Source of the DNA: Paracoccus salipaludis
Lineage (GTDB): Bacteria; Pseudomonadota; Alphaproteobacteria; Rhodobacterales; Rhodobacteraceae
Reading direction: 5' to 3'
Length of the DNA stretch: 64,000 bases
Assembly (NCBI RefSeq): GCF_002287065.1
Contig: NZ_NSJZ01000009.1
Coordinates: 46,614 to 110,613 of the forward strand
Positions 9,900-20,929 of this stretch are shown in pieces. The notes below the pieces were generated by a model. The model saw only the letters and a program-made list of their open reading frames with translations, was not told the origin of the DNA and ran no database searches. Position numbers and translations under genes: made by a program. Numbering within the stretch: position 1 is the first letter of the stretch; the number at the start of each line of letters is the position of its first letter.

Positions 9900-9950
9900 A
9901 TGAGAATGGTTCGCAAGGAACTTGACAGATGAGAATGCGTTGCATTTACG
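9900..9950 (+). promoter_or_regulatory. sitA promoter with two Fur-like operator repeats
   Basis: A -35 TTGACA (9922-9927) and a -10 TTTACG (9945-9950) are separated by exactly 17 bp. Two copies of an ATGAGAATG motif start at 9900 and 9929: TGAGAATGGTTCGCA (9901-9915) is a near match to the known Fur-type palindrome TGAGAATGATTCTCA, and the second copy runs through the -35/-10 spacer and contains AATGC-GTT-GCATT. Occupation by the divergent Fur-family protein would block sitA transcription. The site assignment is inferred. Confidence 0.6.
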
Positions 9951-9977
9951 TTGAGGAGAGTCTGCAGAGGAGTGAAC

Positions 9978-10883
9978 ATGACTTTCCACGTGGCTGGTCT
10001 TCTCGCCGCAACCCTGGCGCTGGCTGCCGGTTCGGCGCAGGCGCAGGACCGGATGAAGGTGGCGACGACCTTCACCGTGATCGCCGACATGGCGCGCGAG
10101 GTGGCGGGCGACGCGGCCGAGGTCGTGTCCATCACCCGGCCCGGCGCCGAGGTGCATGGCTACCAGCCGACGCCGCGCGACATCGTGGGCGCGCAGGACG
10201 CCGACCTGATCCTGTGGAACGGGCTGAACCTGGAACGCTGGTTCGAGCAGTTCCTGGGGAACCTGAAGGACGTGCCCTCGGCCACGGTCAGCGAGGGGAT
10301 AAAGCCGCTGCCGATCTCGGGCGGCGACTACGAGGGCAAGCCCAACCCCCATGCCTGGATGGGGCTGGAAAACGCGCGCATCTACGTGGACAACATCGCT
10401 GCCGCCATGGCCGGGGCCGACCCGGCGAACGCCGCGACCTACAGGGCCAACGCCGAAGCCTACAAGGCCGAACTGGCCGCTGCGCTGGAGCCCCTGCGCG
10501 CCGAGATCGCCCAAATTCCCGAGGCCCAGCGCTGGCTTGTCACCTGCGAGGGCGCCTTCAGCTATCTCGCCCGCGATCTTGGCTTGCGCGAGCTTTACCT
10601 GTGGCCGATCAACGCCGACCAGATGGGAACGCCCCGGCAGGTCCGGACCGTCATCGACACGGTGCGCGACAACGACATCCCTGCCGTCTTCTGCGAAAGC
10701 ACCGTCAGCCAGGCCCCGGCCCAGCAGGTTGCCCGCGAAACGGGCGCGCATTACGGCGGCGTGCTTTACGTGGACAGCCTGTCGGAACCGGATGGGCCCG
10801 TGCCGAGCTATCTGGACCTGATGCGCGTCACCACCCGCACGATCGCGGACGGCCTGGCCGCAGGGATTGCGGAACAGGACTGA
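9978..10883 (+). CDS. sitA: Mn/Fe ABC transporter substrate-binding protein SitA
   Basis: Periplasmic cluster A-I metal-binding protein, 301 residues. The ATG at 9978 has AGAGGAG upstream and opens a Sec signal peptide ending near SAQAQ. Metal ligands expected for the family are visible: His in EVHGYQPTP, His in PNPHAWM, Glu in TCEGAFSYLARDLG and an Asp near YVDSLSEPDGP. It lacks the His-rich loop of ZnuA, which favours Mn/Fe over Zn. First gene of sitABCD. Confidence 0.92.
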   Translation: MTFHVAGLLAATLALAAGSAQAQDRMKVATTFTVIADMAREVAGDAAEVVSITRPGAEVHGYQPTPRDIVGAQDADLILWNGLNLERWFEQFLGNLKDVPSATVSEGIKPLPISGGDYEGKPNPHAWMGLENARIYVDNIAAAMAGADPANAATYRANAEAYKAELAAALEPLRAEIAQIPEAQRWLVTCEGAFSYLARDLGLRELYLWPINADQMGTPRQVRTVIDTVRDNDIPAVFCESTVSQAPAQQVARETGAHYGGVLYVDSLSEPDGPVPSYLDLMRVTTRTIADGLAAGIAEQD

Positions 10884-10886
10884 CCC

Positions 10887-11765
10887 ATGCTTGCCCCACC
10901 CCCCGCCACCGGTCAGGGAATCGCCGCACGCGACGTGACGGTGACCTATCGCAACGGCCACACGGCGCTGCGCCATGCCAGCTTCGAGATCCCGCAGGGG
11001 ACGGTCACGGCGCTGGTGGGGGTGAACGGGGCGGGCAAGTCCACGCTGTTCAAGGCGATCATGGGCTTCGTCCCCGTCGCCTCGGGCGAGATCCGGCTGC
11101 TGGGGCTGACGGTGCGCGAGGCGCTGCGGCGCAACCTCGTCGCCTATGTGCCGCAGTCCGAGGAGGTGGACTGGTCCTTTCCCGTGCTGGTCGAGGACGT
11201 GGTGATGATGGGCCGCTACGGGCACATGGGCTTTCTGCGCCGCCCCTCGGGTGCCGACCGCGCCGCCGTGGATGCGGCACTGGCGCGCGTCGGCATGTCC
11301 GACCTGCGCCACCGCCAGATCGGAGAGCTTTCGGGCGGGCAGCGCAAGCGCGTCTTCCTGGCCCGCGCACTGGCGCAGGACGGCCGCGTGATCCTGCTGG
11401 ACGAGCCCTTCACCGGCGTGGACGTGGGCACCGAGGACCAGATCATCGCCCTTCTGCGCGAGCTGCGGGACGAGGGGCGCGTGATGCTGGTGTCCACCCA
11501 CAACCTCGGGTCCGTGCCCGAGTTCTGCGACCGCGTGGTGCTGGTCAAGGGCACGGTGCTGGCCCACGGCCCGACCGAGACGACCTTCACGCGCGAAAAC
11601 CTGGAACGCGCCTTCGGCGGCGTCCTGCGGCATTTCACTCTGGGCGGGGACGTGCTGCACGACGACGACGACCCGCGCCACGTCACCATCCTGACCGACG
11701 ACGAACGCCCGCTGGTGCGCTATGGCAACCGCACCCGCACGCGCGAGCCCGAGGGCGGCGCATGA
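10887..11765 (+). CDS. sitB: Mn/Fe ABC transporter ATP-binding protein SitB
   Basis: ATPase of the metal transporter, 292 residues. Walker A GVNGAGKS, the SitB/MntB-typical [28 protein letters not shown], signature LSGGQRKR and Walker B VILLDEPF are all intact. A C-terminal extension of about 40 residues rich in Asp (HDDDDDPRH) is longer than in most homologues. Overlaps sitC by ATGA. Confidence 0.93.
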   Translation: MLAPPPATGQGIAARDVTVTYRNGHTALRHASFEIPQGTVTALVGVNGAGKSTLFKAIMGFVPVASGEIRLLGLTVREALRRNLVAYVPQSEEVDWSFPVLVEDVVMMGRYGHMGFLRRPSGADRAAVDAALARVGMSDLRHRQIGELSGGQRKRVFLARALAQDGRVILLDEPFTGVDVGTEDQIIALLRELRDEGRVMLVSTHNLGSVPEFCDRVVLVKGTVLAHGPTETTFTRENLERAFGGVLRHFTLGGDVLHDDDDPRHVTILTDDERPLVRYGNRTRTREPEGGA

Positions 11766-12622
11766 TCCTGCTGGAGCCCTTCGGCTACAACTACATGACC
11801 ACGGCCATGTGGGTCTCGGCGCTGGTGGGGGGCGTCTGCGCCTTCCTGTCGGCCTACCTGATGCTCAAGGGCTGGTCGCTGATCGGGGACGCGCTGTCGC
11901 ATTCGGTCGTGCCGGGGGTCGCGGGCGCCTACATGCTGGGTCTGCCCTTCGCGCTGGGGGCCTTCCTGTCGGGCGGGCTCGCGGCGGCGGCGATGCTGTT
12001 CCTGTCGGACCGATCCGGGCTGAAGCCCGACGTGGTGATCGGGCTGATCTTCACCGGCTTCTTCGGGCTGGGGCTGTTCATGGTCTCGCTGAACCCGGTC
12101 GCGATCTCTGTCCAGACGATCACCATGGGCAACATCCTGGCGATCACGCCCGCCGACACTGTGCAACTGGCCATCATCGGCTTCGTCTCGCTGGCCGTGC
12201 TGCTGGCGAAGTGGAAGGACCTGATGGTCGTCTTCTTCGACGAAACCCACGCGCGGTCCATCGGGCTGAGGCCGGGGCTGCTGAAGGGGGTCTTCTTCGT
12301 CCTGCTGTCGGCCTGCGTGGTGGCGGCGATGCAGACGGTCGGGGCCTTCCTGGTCATTGCCATGGTGGTGACGCCGGGCGCCACGGCCTATCTGCTTTGC
12401 GACCGCTTTCCCCGGCTGATCGCGCTGTCGGTCGCCATCGGGACCGTGACGAGCTTCGTCGGGGCCTATGTCAGCTATTTCCTTGATGGCGCGACGGGGG
12501 GGGTCATCGTCTGCCTGCAGACGCTGGTGTTTCTGGCGGCCTTCGTCTGGGCGCCCAGGCACGGGCTGCTGGCTTCGCGCGCGAAGGCCGCAGCGGCCCT
12601 GAGGGACGAGGCCGCCCCGTGA
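11762..12622 (+). CDS. sitC: Mn/Fe ABC transporter permease SitC
   Basis: Integral membrane permease of the ABC-3 family, 286 residues with about eight hydrophobic helices. The opening [20 protein letters not shown] and the segment [19 protein letters not shown] match SitC/MntC-type permeases. Translationally coupled to sitB in front and sitD behind (GTGA overlap). Confidence 0.93.
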   Translation: MILLEPFGYNYMTTAMWVSALVGGVCAFLSAYLMLKGWSLIGDALSHSVVPGVAGAYMLGLPFALGAFLSGGLAAAAMLFLSDRSGLKPDVVIGLIFTGFFGLGLFMVSLNPVAISVQTITMGNILAITPADTVQLAIIGFVSLAVLLAKWKDLMVVFFDETHARSIGLRPGLLKGVFFVLLSACVVAAMQTVGAFLVIAMVVTPGATAYLLCDRFPRLIALSVAIGTVTSFVGAYVSYFLDGATGGVIVCLQTLVFLAAFVWAPRHGLLASRAKAAAALRDEAAP

Positions 12623-13452
12623 TCGAGACGCTGTTTTCGCCCTTCCAGTTCGAATTCTTGCGCAGCGCCTTCCTGATCGCGCTGATCGTGTCGGTGCCGA
12701 CGGCGCTGCTGTCCTGCTTTCTGGTGCTGAAGGGCTGGGCGCTGATGGGCGACGCGGTCAGCCACGCGGTCCTGCCGGGGATCGTGCTGGCCTATATCCT
12801 GGGGCTGCCGCTGATCCTCGGGGCCTTCGGCGCGGGAATGCTGACCGCCGTGGCCACGGGCTTTTTGACCGAGAACAGCCGCGTCAAGCAGGACACGGTG
12901 ATGGGCGTGGTGTTCTCGGGCATGTTCGGACTGGGGATCGTGCTTTACACGGCGATCACCTCGGACGTGCACCTGGACCACATCCTGTTCGGAAACATGC
13001 TGGGCGTGCAGCAGGGCGACCTGTGGACGGCAGGCCTGATCTCGGCCGTCGTGACGGTGGCGCTGGTCCTGAAATGGAAGGACCTGATGCTGCACGCCTT
13101 CGATCCCGCGCAGGCCAGGGCCTCGGGGCTGCGGGTCGGGCTGCTGCATTACGGGTTGCTCACGATCCTGTCGCTGACCATCGTGGCCACCCTGACCGCA
13201 ACCGGGCTGATCCTGGCCGTCGGCCTGCTGATCGCCCCGGGCGCCATCGCCTTCCTGCTGGCGCGCAGCTTCGGGCGGATGCTGGCCGTGGCGGTGACGG
13301 TCTGCATGGCGGCGATGCTGGCGGGGGTCTATGCCAGCTTCTTCCTGGACAGCGCGCCCGCCCCGACGGTCATCCTGATCCTGACGGCGATCTTCGGCGC
13401 GGCCTTCCTGCGCAGGCAGCGCCAGATCCGCCGCGCCGCCGCCACGGTCTGA
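12619..13452 (+). CDS. sitD: Mn/Fe ABC transporter permease SitD
   Basis: Second ABC-3 family permease of the transporter, 277 residues, with the paralogous signature LKGWALMGDAVSHAVLPGIV. The GTG start overlaps the sitC stop by 4 bp. Two similar but non-identical permeases are normal for the SitABCD/MntABCD type, which forms a heterodimeric channel. Confidence 0.93.
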   Translation: MIETLFSPFQFEFLRSAFLIALIVSVPTALLSCFLVLKGWALMGDAVSHAVLPGIVLAYILGLPLILGAFGAGMLTAVATGFLTENSRVKQDTVMGVVFSGMFGLGIVLYTAITSDVHLDHILFGNMLGVQQGDLWTAGLISAVVTVALVLKWKDLMLHAFDPAQARASGLRVGLLHYGLLTILSLTIVATLTATGLILAVGLLIAPGAIAFLLARSFGRMLAVAVTVCMAAMLAGVYASFFLDSAPAPTVILILTAIFGAAFLRRQRQIRRAAATV

Positions 13453-13476
13453 GCCCGGCGCATCTTTCGCCGGACA

Positions 13477-13490
13477 TTGCCCCACCGCAA
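13477..13490 (+). promoter_or_regulatory. Candidate Crp/Fnr-type site upstream of nosR
   Basis: TTGCCCCACCGCAA has the TTG-N8-CAA spacing of FNR/NnrR boxes but only partial dyad symmetry in the inner positions. It lies 59 bp before the nosR start in a 96 bp gap after sitD. A -41.5-type activator position would put transcription start near 13525. Weak on its own; supported by the better site upstream of pseudoazurin. Confidence 0.35.
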
Positions 13491-13548
13491 CGTCCGGCGC
13501 CCGCGAACAGGCGAAAAGCGGAAGGCCAAGACCCGGCCGGAGCCCGTG

Positions 13549-15903
13549 ATGTCCTTTCGCCCTGCCCTTCTGTGCCTTCTCCGCCTGACGATTCTCGTGG
13601 GGGCGGTGCTGGGATCCGCCCCGGCGGTCCAGGCCGCGACGCTGGAGGAGGCGCTGGCCCGGACCCCCGCGTCCGAGCTGTTCCAGGGCGCCGATGCCTA
13701 CGGCGCGCCGCAGGGCAGCCCGGCCATCGTGCCGGTGATGCGCGGGACCGAAACGCTGGGCTATGCCTATCTCGCCTCGGACTTCACCGCCTCGACCGGC
13801 TATTCGGGCAAGCCCATCCATATCCTTGTCGGCATCGACCCTCAGGGCATCGTCCAGGGCCTCAGCCTGATCGAGCATCACGAGCCCATCGTCCTGATCG
13901 GCATCCCCGAGGAGCGGGTGCTGCAGGCGATCAACGGCCTGATCGGCGCCGACCTGGGCCGCGTCGCGGCCGGAGAGGCGCGCCCGCCGCAGGTGGACAT
14001 CGTGGCGGGCGCGACCGTCACCGTTCTGGTGATGGGCGACAGCGTCGTGCGCTCGGCCGTGCAACTGATCCGCTCGGGGCGGCTGGGCGGGGTGGACCCT
14101 GCCACGGTCGCGCCCGAGGTGCAGCGCCAGCTGGACCCCGCCGCGACCGCCCCCGCCGAGTGGGAAACGCTGGTCGGCGACGGCTCGGTCCGCTCGCTGG
14201 TGATGACCGTGGGCGAGGTCAGCGGGGCCTTCGAGGCCGCGGGCCAGCCCCAGGCCGCTGCCCACCCGGAGACGAAGACCCCCGAGGACAGCTTCATCCA
14301 GCTTTACATGGCGCCCGTGTCGGTGCCCGCCATCGGCATCGGCCTGCTGGGTCCGCAGGGCTATGAGCGCCTGGCCCAGCGGCTGAAGCCCGGCCAGGCG
14401 GCGATCCTCGTCGCGGGCGACGGGGCCTATTCCTTCAAGGGCTCGGGCTATGTGCGCGGCGGCATCTTCGACCGCATCGAGCTGTTGCAGGACGGACAGG
14501 GCATCCGCTTCCACGACCGCGACCACACCCGCCTGCCTGCGCTGGCCGCCAAGGGCGCCCCGCGCCTGCGCGAGATCGCGCTGTTCGTCGTCCCCGAGGG
14601 CGCCAGTCTCGACGTGACCAAGCCCTTCGAGCTGCAACTGCTGGTCCAGCGGACCACCGAGGGACGCGACAAGGCGACGCTGCCCTTCAACCTCGGCTAC
14701 CAGTTGCCCGAGCAGTACATGCTGCCCGCGCCCCAGCCTGAGCCGGTGGCGCAGCCTGCCCCCGAGCCCGCCACCCAGACCACCGTGGGCGAGCCCCTGT
14801 CCGAGGACGACGGCCCCGCGCTGTGGAAGACGATCTGGGACATGAACCGCGTCAACGTCGCGGTGACGGCCGCGGCGCTGGGCGTGCTGACGCTGATCTT
14901 CTTCTTCCAGGACCTGCTGGTGCGCCGCCCCGTGCTGTTCACCTGGGTCCGCCGGGCCTACCTGACCTTCACCCTCGTCTGGCTGGGCTGGATGGTTCAC
15001 GCGCAGCTTTCGGTCGTGAACGTCCTGACCTTCTTCAACTCGCTGCTGTCGGGCAGCTTCTCGTGGGAATACTTCCTGACCGCGCCCCTGGTCTTCATCC
15101 TGTGGTGCGCGGTGGCGGCGGGCCTGCTGTTCTGGGGACGGGGGCCGTTCTGCGGCTGGCTCTGCCCCTTCGGCGCGCTGCAGGAGCTGTCCAACACCGT
15201 CGCCCGCAAGCTGCGCATCCCGCAGGTCACGGTGCCCTGGGGCCTGCACGAGCGGCTGTGGCCGCTGAAATACATGATCTTCCTCGGCCTCTTCGGCCTG
15301 TCGCTGTATTCGCTGGCGCGCGCCGAGGTTTATGCCGAGGTCGAGCCCTTCAAGACCGCGATCATCCTGAACTTCATGCGCGAATGGTGGTTCGTGCTGT
15401 TTGCGCTGATTTGCCTGCTGCCCACGCTGGTGATCGAGCGCTTCTATTGCCGCTATGTCTGCCCGCTGGGCGCGGCGCTGGCGATCCCGGGACGGATGCG
15501 GATGTTCCAGTGGCTCAAGCGCTGGCCGGAATGCGGCTCGCCCTGCCACCGCTGCGCCAACGAATGCCCGGTCCAAGCGATCCACCCCGAGGGCAACATC
15601 AACGTCAACGAATGCATCTACTGCATGCACTGCCAGGTGCTTTACCACGACGACACCCGCTGCCCGCACATGATGACCGTCAAGGCGCGGCGCGAGAAAC
15701 TCGCCCGCAGCTCCGGTCCGAAGATGCCCGACCTGGGCGGCAGGAAGGCGGCCAAGCCCGCGACCGGCGCCATCGCCGGAACGCCCGTCGCCCGGACCAC
15801 CACCCCTGACCCCGCCAGCAAGGAGCCCCCGGCCTTCCGGGCGCAGAGGCGCCTTGCGGAACAGGCGGCGGAACCCACCACTCCAAACCCTCAAGGAGCT
15901 TGA
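13549..15903 (+). CDS. nosR: NosR, membrane flavo/iron-sulfur protein for N2O reduction
   Basis: Polytopic electron-transfer protein that supplies nitrous oxide reductase and is needed for nosZ expression and activity. Order: signal peptide (residues 1-25), periplasmic FMN-binding domain with VAGATVT carrying the threonine that covalently binds FMN, a Pro-rich linker, then about five membrane helices with two cytoplasmic cysteine motifs (FCGWLCPFG and YCRYVCPLG), and a C-terminal pair of 4Fe-4S motifs ([13 protein letters not shown] and CIYCMHCQ). 784 residues, slightly long because of a Pro/Thr-rich tail. The ATG at 13549 follows CCGGAG; an in-frame upstream start is not supported. One base separates its stop from the nosZ leader. 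Confidence 0.95.
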   Translation: MSFRPALLCLLRLTILVGAVLGSAPAVQAATLEEALARTPASELFQGADAYGAPQGSPAIVPVMRGTETLGYAYLASDFTASTGYSGKPIHILVGIDPQGIVQGLSLIEHHEPIVLIGIPEERVLQAINGLIGADLGRVAAGEARPPQVDIVAGATVTVLVMGDSVVRSAVQLIRSGRLGGVDPATVAPEVQRQLDPAATAPAEWETLVGDGSVRSLVMTVGEVSGAFEAAGQPQAAAHPETKTPEDSFIQLYMAPVSVPAIGIGLLGPQGYERLAQRLKPGQAAILVAGDGAYSFKGSGYVRGGIFDRIELLQDGQGIRFHDRDHTRLPALAAKGAPRLREIALFVVPEGASLDVTKPFELQLLVQRTTEGRDKATLPFNLGYQLPEQYMLPAPQPEPVAQPAPEPATQTTVGEPLSEDDGPALWKTIWDMNRVNVAVTAAALGVLTLIFFFQDLLVRRPVLFTWVRRAYLTFTLVWLGWMVHAQLSVVNVLTFFNSLLSGSFSWEYFLTAPLVFILWCAVAAGLLFWGRGPFCGWLCPFGALQELSNTVARKLRIPQVTVPWGLHERLWPLKYMIFLGLFGLSLYSLARAEVYAEVEPFKTAIILNFMREWWFVLFALICLLPTLVIERFYCRYVCPLGAALAIPGRMRMFQWLKRWPECGSPCHRCANECPVQAIHPEGNINVNECIYCMHCQVLYHDDTRCPHMMTVKARREKLARSSGPKMPDLGGRKAAKPATGAIAGTPVARTTTPDPASKEPPAFRAQRRLAEQAAEPTTPNPQGA

Positions 15904-15904
15904 G

Positions 15905-17854
15905 ATGACCGAAGAAACCAGAACGGGGCTGAACCGCCGCCAGCTGCTGGGCAGCACGATGGCGCTGGCCGCCGGCGCGGGCACCGTGGCCCCGCGCGCC
16001 CTGCTGGGCGCGGGCGCGGGGCTGGCCATGGGCGGCGCCGCCACCCGGGCCGCCGCGCAGGGCGACGCCGGGGGCCAGTCCTCGCACGTGGGGCCGGGCG
16101 AACTTGACGAATACTACGTCTTCGTCTCGGGCGGCCATTCGGGCGAGGTCCGCGTCGTGGGCCTGCCGTCCATGCGCGAACTGATGCGCATCCCGATCTT
16201 CAACCGCGAAAGCGCCACCGGCTGGGGCCAGACCAACGAGTCGCTGAAGGTCCTGCGCGACGGCATGACCCCCGAAAGCCGCGAGTTCATGGCGAACAGG
16301 GGCGGGATCTACATGAATGGCGACGCCCACCACCCGCACCCGTCCTTCACCGACGGGACCTATGACGGGCGCTACTTCTTCATCAACGACAAGGCCAACA
16401 CCCGCGTCGCCCGCGTCCGGCTGGACGTGATGAAATGCGACAAGATCATCCAGTTGCCGAACCAGCACACGGTCCACGGGCTGCGCGTGCAGAAATACCC
16501 GCGCACCGGCTATGTCTTCGCCAATGGCGAGGACGGGGTGCCGCTGCCCAACGACGGCTCGGTGCTGGACGATCCGGCGCAGTACCAGTCGATCTTCTCG
16601 GCGATCGACGGCGACACGATGGGGGTCGCCTGGCAGATCATCGTCGAGGGCAACCTCGACAACGTGGACGCCGACTACCAGGGCAAGTACGCCTTCGCGA
16701 CCTGCTACAACTCGGAAAAGGGCGTCACCCTGCCCGAGATGATGGAAAAGGAGCAGGACTGGCTGACCGTCTTCAACCTCAAGGCCATCGAGGAGGCGGT
16801 GGCCGCGGGCGAAGGCCAGGTGCTGAACGGCGTGCGCGTGCTGGACGGCCGGGGCGAGAACAACAAGCTGACGCGCTACATCCCCGTCTCGAACGGTCCG
16901 CACGGCATCAACACCGCGCCGGACGGCATCCACATCGTCGCCAACGGAAAGCTGTCGCCGACGGTCACGGTGTTCGACGTGCGCCGCTTCGACGACCTGT
17001 TCGCGGGCAAGATCGGCGGGCGCGACTGCGTGGTGGCGGAACCGGAACTGGGCCTCGGCCCGCTGCACACCGCCTATGACGGGCGGGGCAACGCCTACAC
17101 GACGCTGTTCATCGACAGCCAGGTCTGCAAGTGGAACATCGAGGACGCCATCCGCGCCCATAACGGCGAGCAGGTGGACCCGATCCGGCAGAAGCTGGAT
17201 GTCCACTATCAGCCGGGCCACAACCACACGTCCATGGGCCAGACCAAGGAAGCGGATGGCAAGTGGCTCATTTCGCTCAACAAGTTCTCGAAGGACCGCT
17301 TCCTGAACGTGGGTCCGCTGAAGCCCGAATGCGACCAACTGATCGACATTTCGGGCGACGAGATGCGGATCGTCCACGACAACCCGACCTTCGCGGAACC
17401 CCATGACGCAACCATCGTCCATGCCTCGAAGATCAACCCCGTCCATGTCTGGGACCGGGCGGACCCCTTCTTCGCGGATGCGGTGAAGCAGGCCGAGGCC
17501 GACGGCATCGACCTGACCATGGACAGCGAGGTGATCCGCGACGCGGCAGACCCCAACAAGGTCCGCGTCTACATGACCTCCTCGGCGCCGGCCTTCGGAC
17601 TGGACAGCTTCACCGTGAAGCAGGGCGACGAGGTGACGGTCTATGTCACCAACATCGACGAGATCGAGGACCTGACCCACGGCTTCTCGATCATCAACTA
17701 CGGCATCAACATGGAGGTGGCGCCCCAGGCCACGGCCTCGGTGACGTTCAAGGCCGACCGGCCCGGCGTCTACTGGTACTACTGCTCGTGGTTCTGCCAT
17801 GCGATGCACATGGAGATGAAGGGCCGCATGCTGGTGGAGCCCGCCTCGGCATGA
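15905..17854 (+). CDS. nosZ: Nitrous-oxide reductase NosZ (clade I, Tat-exported)
   Basis: Periplasmic homodimeric multicopper enzyme reducing N2O to N2, 649 residues. The N-terminus has a twin-arginine signal (NRRQLLG), the mark of clade I. The seven-bladed propeller carries CuZ ligands, including [10 protein letters not shown] and later HG/GHNHTS histidines. The C-terminal cupredoxin domain has the CuA motif [20 protein letters not shown] precedes the ATG. Lies within nosRZDFYLX and overlaps nosD by ATGA. Confidence 0.97.
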   Translation: MTEETRTGLNRRQLLGSTMALAAGAGTVAPRALLGAGAGLAMGGAATRAAAQGDAGGQSSHVGPGELDEYYVFVSGGHSGEVRVVGLPSMRELMRIPIFNRESATGWGQTNESLKVLRDGMTPESREFMANRGGIYMNGDAHHPHPSFTDGTYDGRYFFINDKANTRVARVRLDVMKCDKIIQLPNQHTVHGLRVQKYPRTGYVFANGEDGVPLPNDGSVLDDPAQYQSIFSAIDGDTMGVAWQIIVEGNLDNVDADYQGKYAFATCYNSEKGVTLPEMMEKEQDWLTVFNLKAIEEAVAAGEGQVLNGVRVLDGRGENNKLTRYIPVSNGPHGINTAPDGIHIVANGKLSPTVTVFDVRRFDDLFAGKIGGRDCVVAEPELGLGPLHTAYDGRGNAYTTLFIDSQVCKWNIEDAIRAHNGEQVDPIRQKLDVHYQPGHNHTSMGQTKEADGKWLISLNKFSKDRFLNVGPLKPECDQLIDISGDEMRIVHDNPTFAEPHDATIVHASKINPVHVWDRADPFFADAVKQAEADGIDLTMDSEVIRDAADPNKVRVYMTSSAPAFGLDSFTVKQGDEVTVYVTNIDEIEDLTHGFSIINYGINMEVAPQATASVTFKADRPGVYWYYCSWFCHAMHMEMKGRMLVEPASA

Positions 17855-19188
17855 CCCGCCTTCCCCGCCTTGCCCTGATGCTGACGGCCGCGACCCTCTG
17901 GGCCGCGCCGCTGGCAGCCGCCACCTGGCGGCCCGGCTCGGACGCCGAACTGGCGGACGCGCTGGCCGGGGCGGCGGCAGGCGACGAGATCGTCCTGCGG
18001 GAGGGCCGGTGGTCCGGCCCCCTCGTCCTCGGCAAGCCCCTGACCCTCAGGGGCGAGGCCGGCGCGGTGGTTGACGGCGGCCGCAGGGGCCACGTCATCG
18101 AGGTCGATGCCCCCGACAGCGTCGTCACGGGGCTGGAGATTACCGGCTCGGGCGCCGACCTGAACCGGATGGATTCCGGCGTGTTCCTGACAAAGAAGGC
18201 CGCGCGGGCGCGGGTCGAGGGCAACCGCCTGACCGACAACCTGCATGGCGTGCGCGTGCAGGGCGCCAGGGACTCGCTGGTCGCGCGCAACACCATCGTG
18301 GGGCGGCTGGGCCGGCAGGCCGAGCTTGGCAACGGCGTCACCGTCTGGAACGCCCCCAGCGCCGTGATCGAGGAAAACGACATCACGCGCGGCCGCGACG
18401 GCATCTTCGTCACGGTGTCCAAGAAGAACGTCTTCCGCGCCAACCGGATGCGGAACACGCGCTTCGCCATCCACTACATGAACACCGCCGACAGCGAGGT
18501 GATCGACAACGATTCCCGTGACAACAGCATGGGTTACGCGATCATGTTCTCAAACCGGCTGCGCGTGACCGGCAACCGCAGCGAGAACGACCGCGACTAC
18601 GGCTTCCTGTTCAACTCGGCCAACCGCTCGGTCCTGACCGGCAACGTGGTAATCGGCCATCCCGCCTCGCCCGACCGCTGGCGGGACATGGGGCAGTCCA
18701 GCGAGGAAGGCGTGCCCGCCGCCGAGCCGGGCAGCGACCATGTCGCGCCGCAGAAATGCGTCTTCATCTACAACGCGAACAAGAACACATTCACAGGCAA
18801 CCATTTCGAGGGCTGCGGCACCGGCATCCATTTCACCGCCGGGGCCGAGGGCAACCGGGTGTCGCGCAACGATTTCGTCGGAAACCGGGTGCAGGTGAAA
18901 TACGTGGGCACGCGGACCCTCGAATGGTCCGAGGACGGCGTGGGCAACTACTGGTCCGACAATGCCGCCTTCGACCTGAACGGGGACGGGCTGGCGGATT
19001 CGGTCTATCGGCCGAACGACATGGTGGACAAGGTCATGTGGACCGCCCCGCAGGCGCGGATGCTGATGACCAGCCCTGCCGTGCAGATCCTGCGCTTCGC
19101 CCAGAGCCGCTTCCCCGCCGTGCTGCCGGGCGGCGTCATCGACAGCGCGCCCCTGATGTTCCCCCATTCCGAAAGGCCGCTGCCATGA
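17851..19188 (+). CDS. nosD: NosD, periplasmic copper-site assembly protein
   Basis: Periplasmic right-handed beta-helix protein that, with the NosFY transporter, is required for CuZ assembly in NosZ. 445 residues: signal peptide (1-23), then repeated beta-helix rungs (N-R-x-x-G/D repeats typical of CASH/NosD domains), and the conserved GVGNYWSDN segment near the end. Overlaps nosZ and nosF by ATGA. Confidence 0.95.
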   Translation: MTRLPRLALMLTAATLWAAPLAAATWRPGSDAELADALAGAAAGDEIVLREGRWSGPLVLGKPLTLRGEAGAVVDGGRRGHVIEVDAPDSVVTGLEITGSGADLNRMDSGVFLTKKAARARVEGNRLTDNLHGVRVQGARDSLVARNTIVGRLGRQAELGNGVTVWNAPSAVIEENDITRGRDGIFVTVSKKNVFRANRMRNTRFAIHYMNTADSEVIDNDSRDNSMGYAIMFSNRLRVTGNRSENDRDYGFLFNSANRSVLTGNVVIGHPASPDRWRDMGQSSEEGVPAAEPGSDHVAPQKCVFIYNANKNTFTGNHFEGCGTGIHFTAGAEGNRVSRNDFVGNRVQVKYVGTRTLEWSEDGVGNYWSDNAAFDLNGDGLADSVYRPNDMVDKVMWTAPQARMLMTSPAVQILRFAQSRFPAVLPGGVIDSAPLMFPHSERPLP

Positions 19189-20057
19189 ACAATGCAACGG
19201 TGATCCTGGACGGCGTGCGCAAGTCCTATGGGGGGCGCCAGGTGGTCCACGACCTCAGCTATCACCTGTCGCCCGGCGAAGTGGTGGCGCTGGTCGGTCA
19301 TAACGGCGCGGGAAAGACGACGCAGATCAAGATGATGCTTGGACTTGTCCGGCCCGACGCAGGGTTGCTTCAGGTGCTGGGCGCCGATCCCGCGCAGGGG
19401 CGCCATGCCCGGCAAGCCCTGGGATACCTGCCCGAAAGCGTCCAGTTCCACCCCAGCTTCACCGCGCGCGAGACGCTGGCCTTCTATGCCCGCCTCAAGG
19501 GCCTGCCCGCGCAGGGCCATGAGGCGCTGTTTGACCGCGTCGGTCTGGCGGATGCCGCCGACCGCCCGGTGCGCGGCTATTCCAAGGGGATGCGGCAGCG
19601 GCTGGGCCTCGCGCAGGCGATCCTGGGCCAGCCGCGCCTTCTGCTGCTGGACGAGCCGACCTCGGGCCTGGACCCGGCGCTGCGGCGCGAGCTTTACGGG
19701 ATCGTGGCCGATCTCGCGCGCGAGGGCGCGACGGTGCTTCTGTCCTCGCACGCGCTGACCGAACTGGAAGGCCAGGCAGGCCGCGTCCTTGTCATGAACC
19801 GCGGCCGCCTGATCGCCGACGGCACAATGGAGGAGCTGCGCCGGCTGGCCGGGCTGCCCTCGGTCCTGCGCTTCCGCGCCGACGGAACGCCCCAGGGCGC
19901 GGCGCGCATCGGCGACCATTGGCAGGTCAAGCTGTCCGAGGCCGAGAAGCCCGCCGCCCTGCGCGCGGCGCTTGAGGCAGGCGCCCGCGACATCACGCTG
20001 GAAGATCCCAGCCTTGACGACATCTACGCGCATTTCCTGCGCCGGGAGGCCGCATGA
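19185..20057 (+). CDS. nosF: NosF, ABC transporter ATPase for NosZ maturation
   Basis: Cytoplasmic ATPase of the NosDFY complex, 290 residues. Walker A GHNGAGKT, a signature in the variant YSKGMRQR, Walker B LLLLDEPTSGLDP and the H-loop SSHALTE are intact. Coupled by ATGA overlaps to nosD and nosY, so subunits are made in step. Confidence 0.95.
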   Translation: MNNATVILDGVRKSYGGRQVVHDLSYHLSPGEVVALVGHNGAGKTTQIKMMLGLVRPDAGLLQVLGADPAQGRHARQALGYLPESVQFHPSFTARETLAFYARLKGLPAQGHEALFDRVGLADAADRPVRGYSKGMRQRLGLAQAILGQPRLLLLDEPTSGLDPALRRELYGIVADLAREGATVLLSSHALTELEGQAGRVLVMNRGRLIADGTMEELRRLAGLPSVLRFRADGTPQGAARIGDHWQVKLSEAEKPAALRAALEAGARDITLEDPSLDDIYAHFLRREAA

Positions 20058-20929
20058 CCACCGGAACGACAACCCTCGCCATGCCCGCCGCGACCCGCAG
20101 CGCCATGCCGACCTCGCCCGTCCTGACCATCGCCCGCCGGGAACTGGCCGAGGGCCTTCGCAACCGCTGGGTCGTCTCGACCACCCTGCTGATGGCGGCG
20201 CTCGCCTCGGCCATCGCGGCGCTTGGCTCGGCCCCGACCGGTTCGACCTCGACCGGGGCGCTGGACGTCGTGGTGGTGGGTCTGGCGAGCCTGACGATCT
20301 TCCTCGTCCCCCTGATCGCGCTGCTGATCTCGCACAACGCCATCACGCGCGAGGCCGAGGGCGGGACGCTGCTGCTGCTGCTCAGCCATCCGCTGGCGCG
20401 CTGGCAGGTGATCGCGGGCAAGTTCCTCGGCCAGCTTGGCATCATGGGGTTCGCCACCATTATCGGCTTCACCTTCGCCGCCGGCTTCGTCGTCTGGCAG
20501 CACGGGACCGAGGGCTGGCAGGCCTTCGGAGCCATGACGGGCGCCTCGATCCTGCTGGGTGCGGTGTTCCTGTCGCTGGGGCTGCTGGCCTCGGCCTCGG
20601 TGCAGGAAAGCTCGACCGCCGCGGGGATCTCGATCGGACTGTGGCTGCTGTTCGTGGCGATCTACGATATGGCGCTGCTGGCGGCGCTGGTCGCGCAGGG
20701 CGGCCATGCGATCCCCGGCTGGCTGATGGACCTCGCGCTGGTGCTGAACCCGACCGACGCCTACCGGCTGCTGACGCTGGGCGAGGGCTCGTCCGCGATG
20801 CTGTCGGGCATGGGCGGGGTCTTCGACAACTCGGCCCTGACCCCGGGCCTTCTGGTCGGCGCGCTGGCCCTGTGGTGCGCCCTGCCGCTTGGCCTTGCGA
20901 TGGCCGTCTTTTCGCGAAGGAACCTCTGA
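20054..20929 (+). CDS. nosY: NosY, ABC transporter permease for NosZ maturation
   Basis: Membrane permease of NosDFY, 291 residues with six hydrophobic segments (around 40-60, 75-95, 125-150, 160-185, 195-220 and 265-285) and the ABC-2 type motif SHPLARWQVIAGKFLGQ. Its stop overlaps the nosL start (TGATG). Confidence 0.94.
   Translation: MTTGTTTLAMPAATRSAMPTSPVLTIARRELAEGLRNRWVVSTTLLMAALASAIAALGSAPTGSTSTGALDVVVVGLASLTIFLVPLIALLISHNAITREAEGGTLLLLLSHPLARWQVIAGKFLGQLGIMGFATIIGFTFAAGFVVWQHGTEGWQAFGAMTGASILLGAVFLSLGLLASASVQESSTAAGISIGLWLLFVAIYDMALLAALVAQGGHAIPGWLMDLALVLNPTDAYRLLTLGEGSSAMLSGMGGVFDNSALTPGLLVGALALWCALPLGLAMAVFSRRNL

Noticed and set aside
9417..11681. Minus-strand frame of 754 codons ending in the Fur protein
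   Set aside because: Only the last 140 codons are the regulator; the rest is antisense to sitA and sitB and lacks any family similarity.
12475..16044. Very long open frame on the minus strand (about 1190 codons) under sitD and nosR
   Set aside because: Antisense to two clear gene families; its translation is low-complexity Gly/Arg/Asp/Gln, the usual mirror of high-GC coding sequence.
15680..17809. Minus-strand frame of about 700 codons under nosZ
   Set aside because: Antisense shadow of a strongly conserved enzyme.
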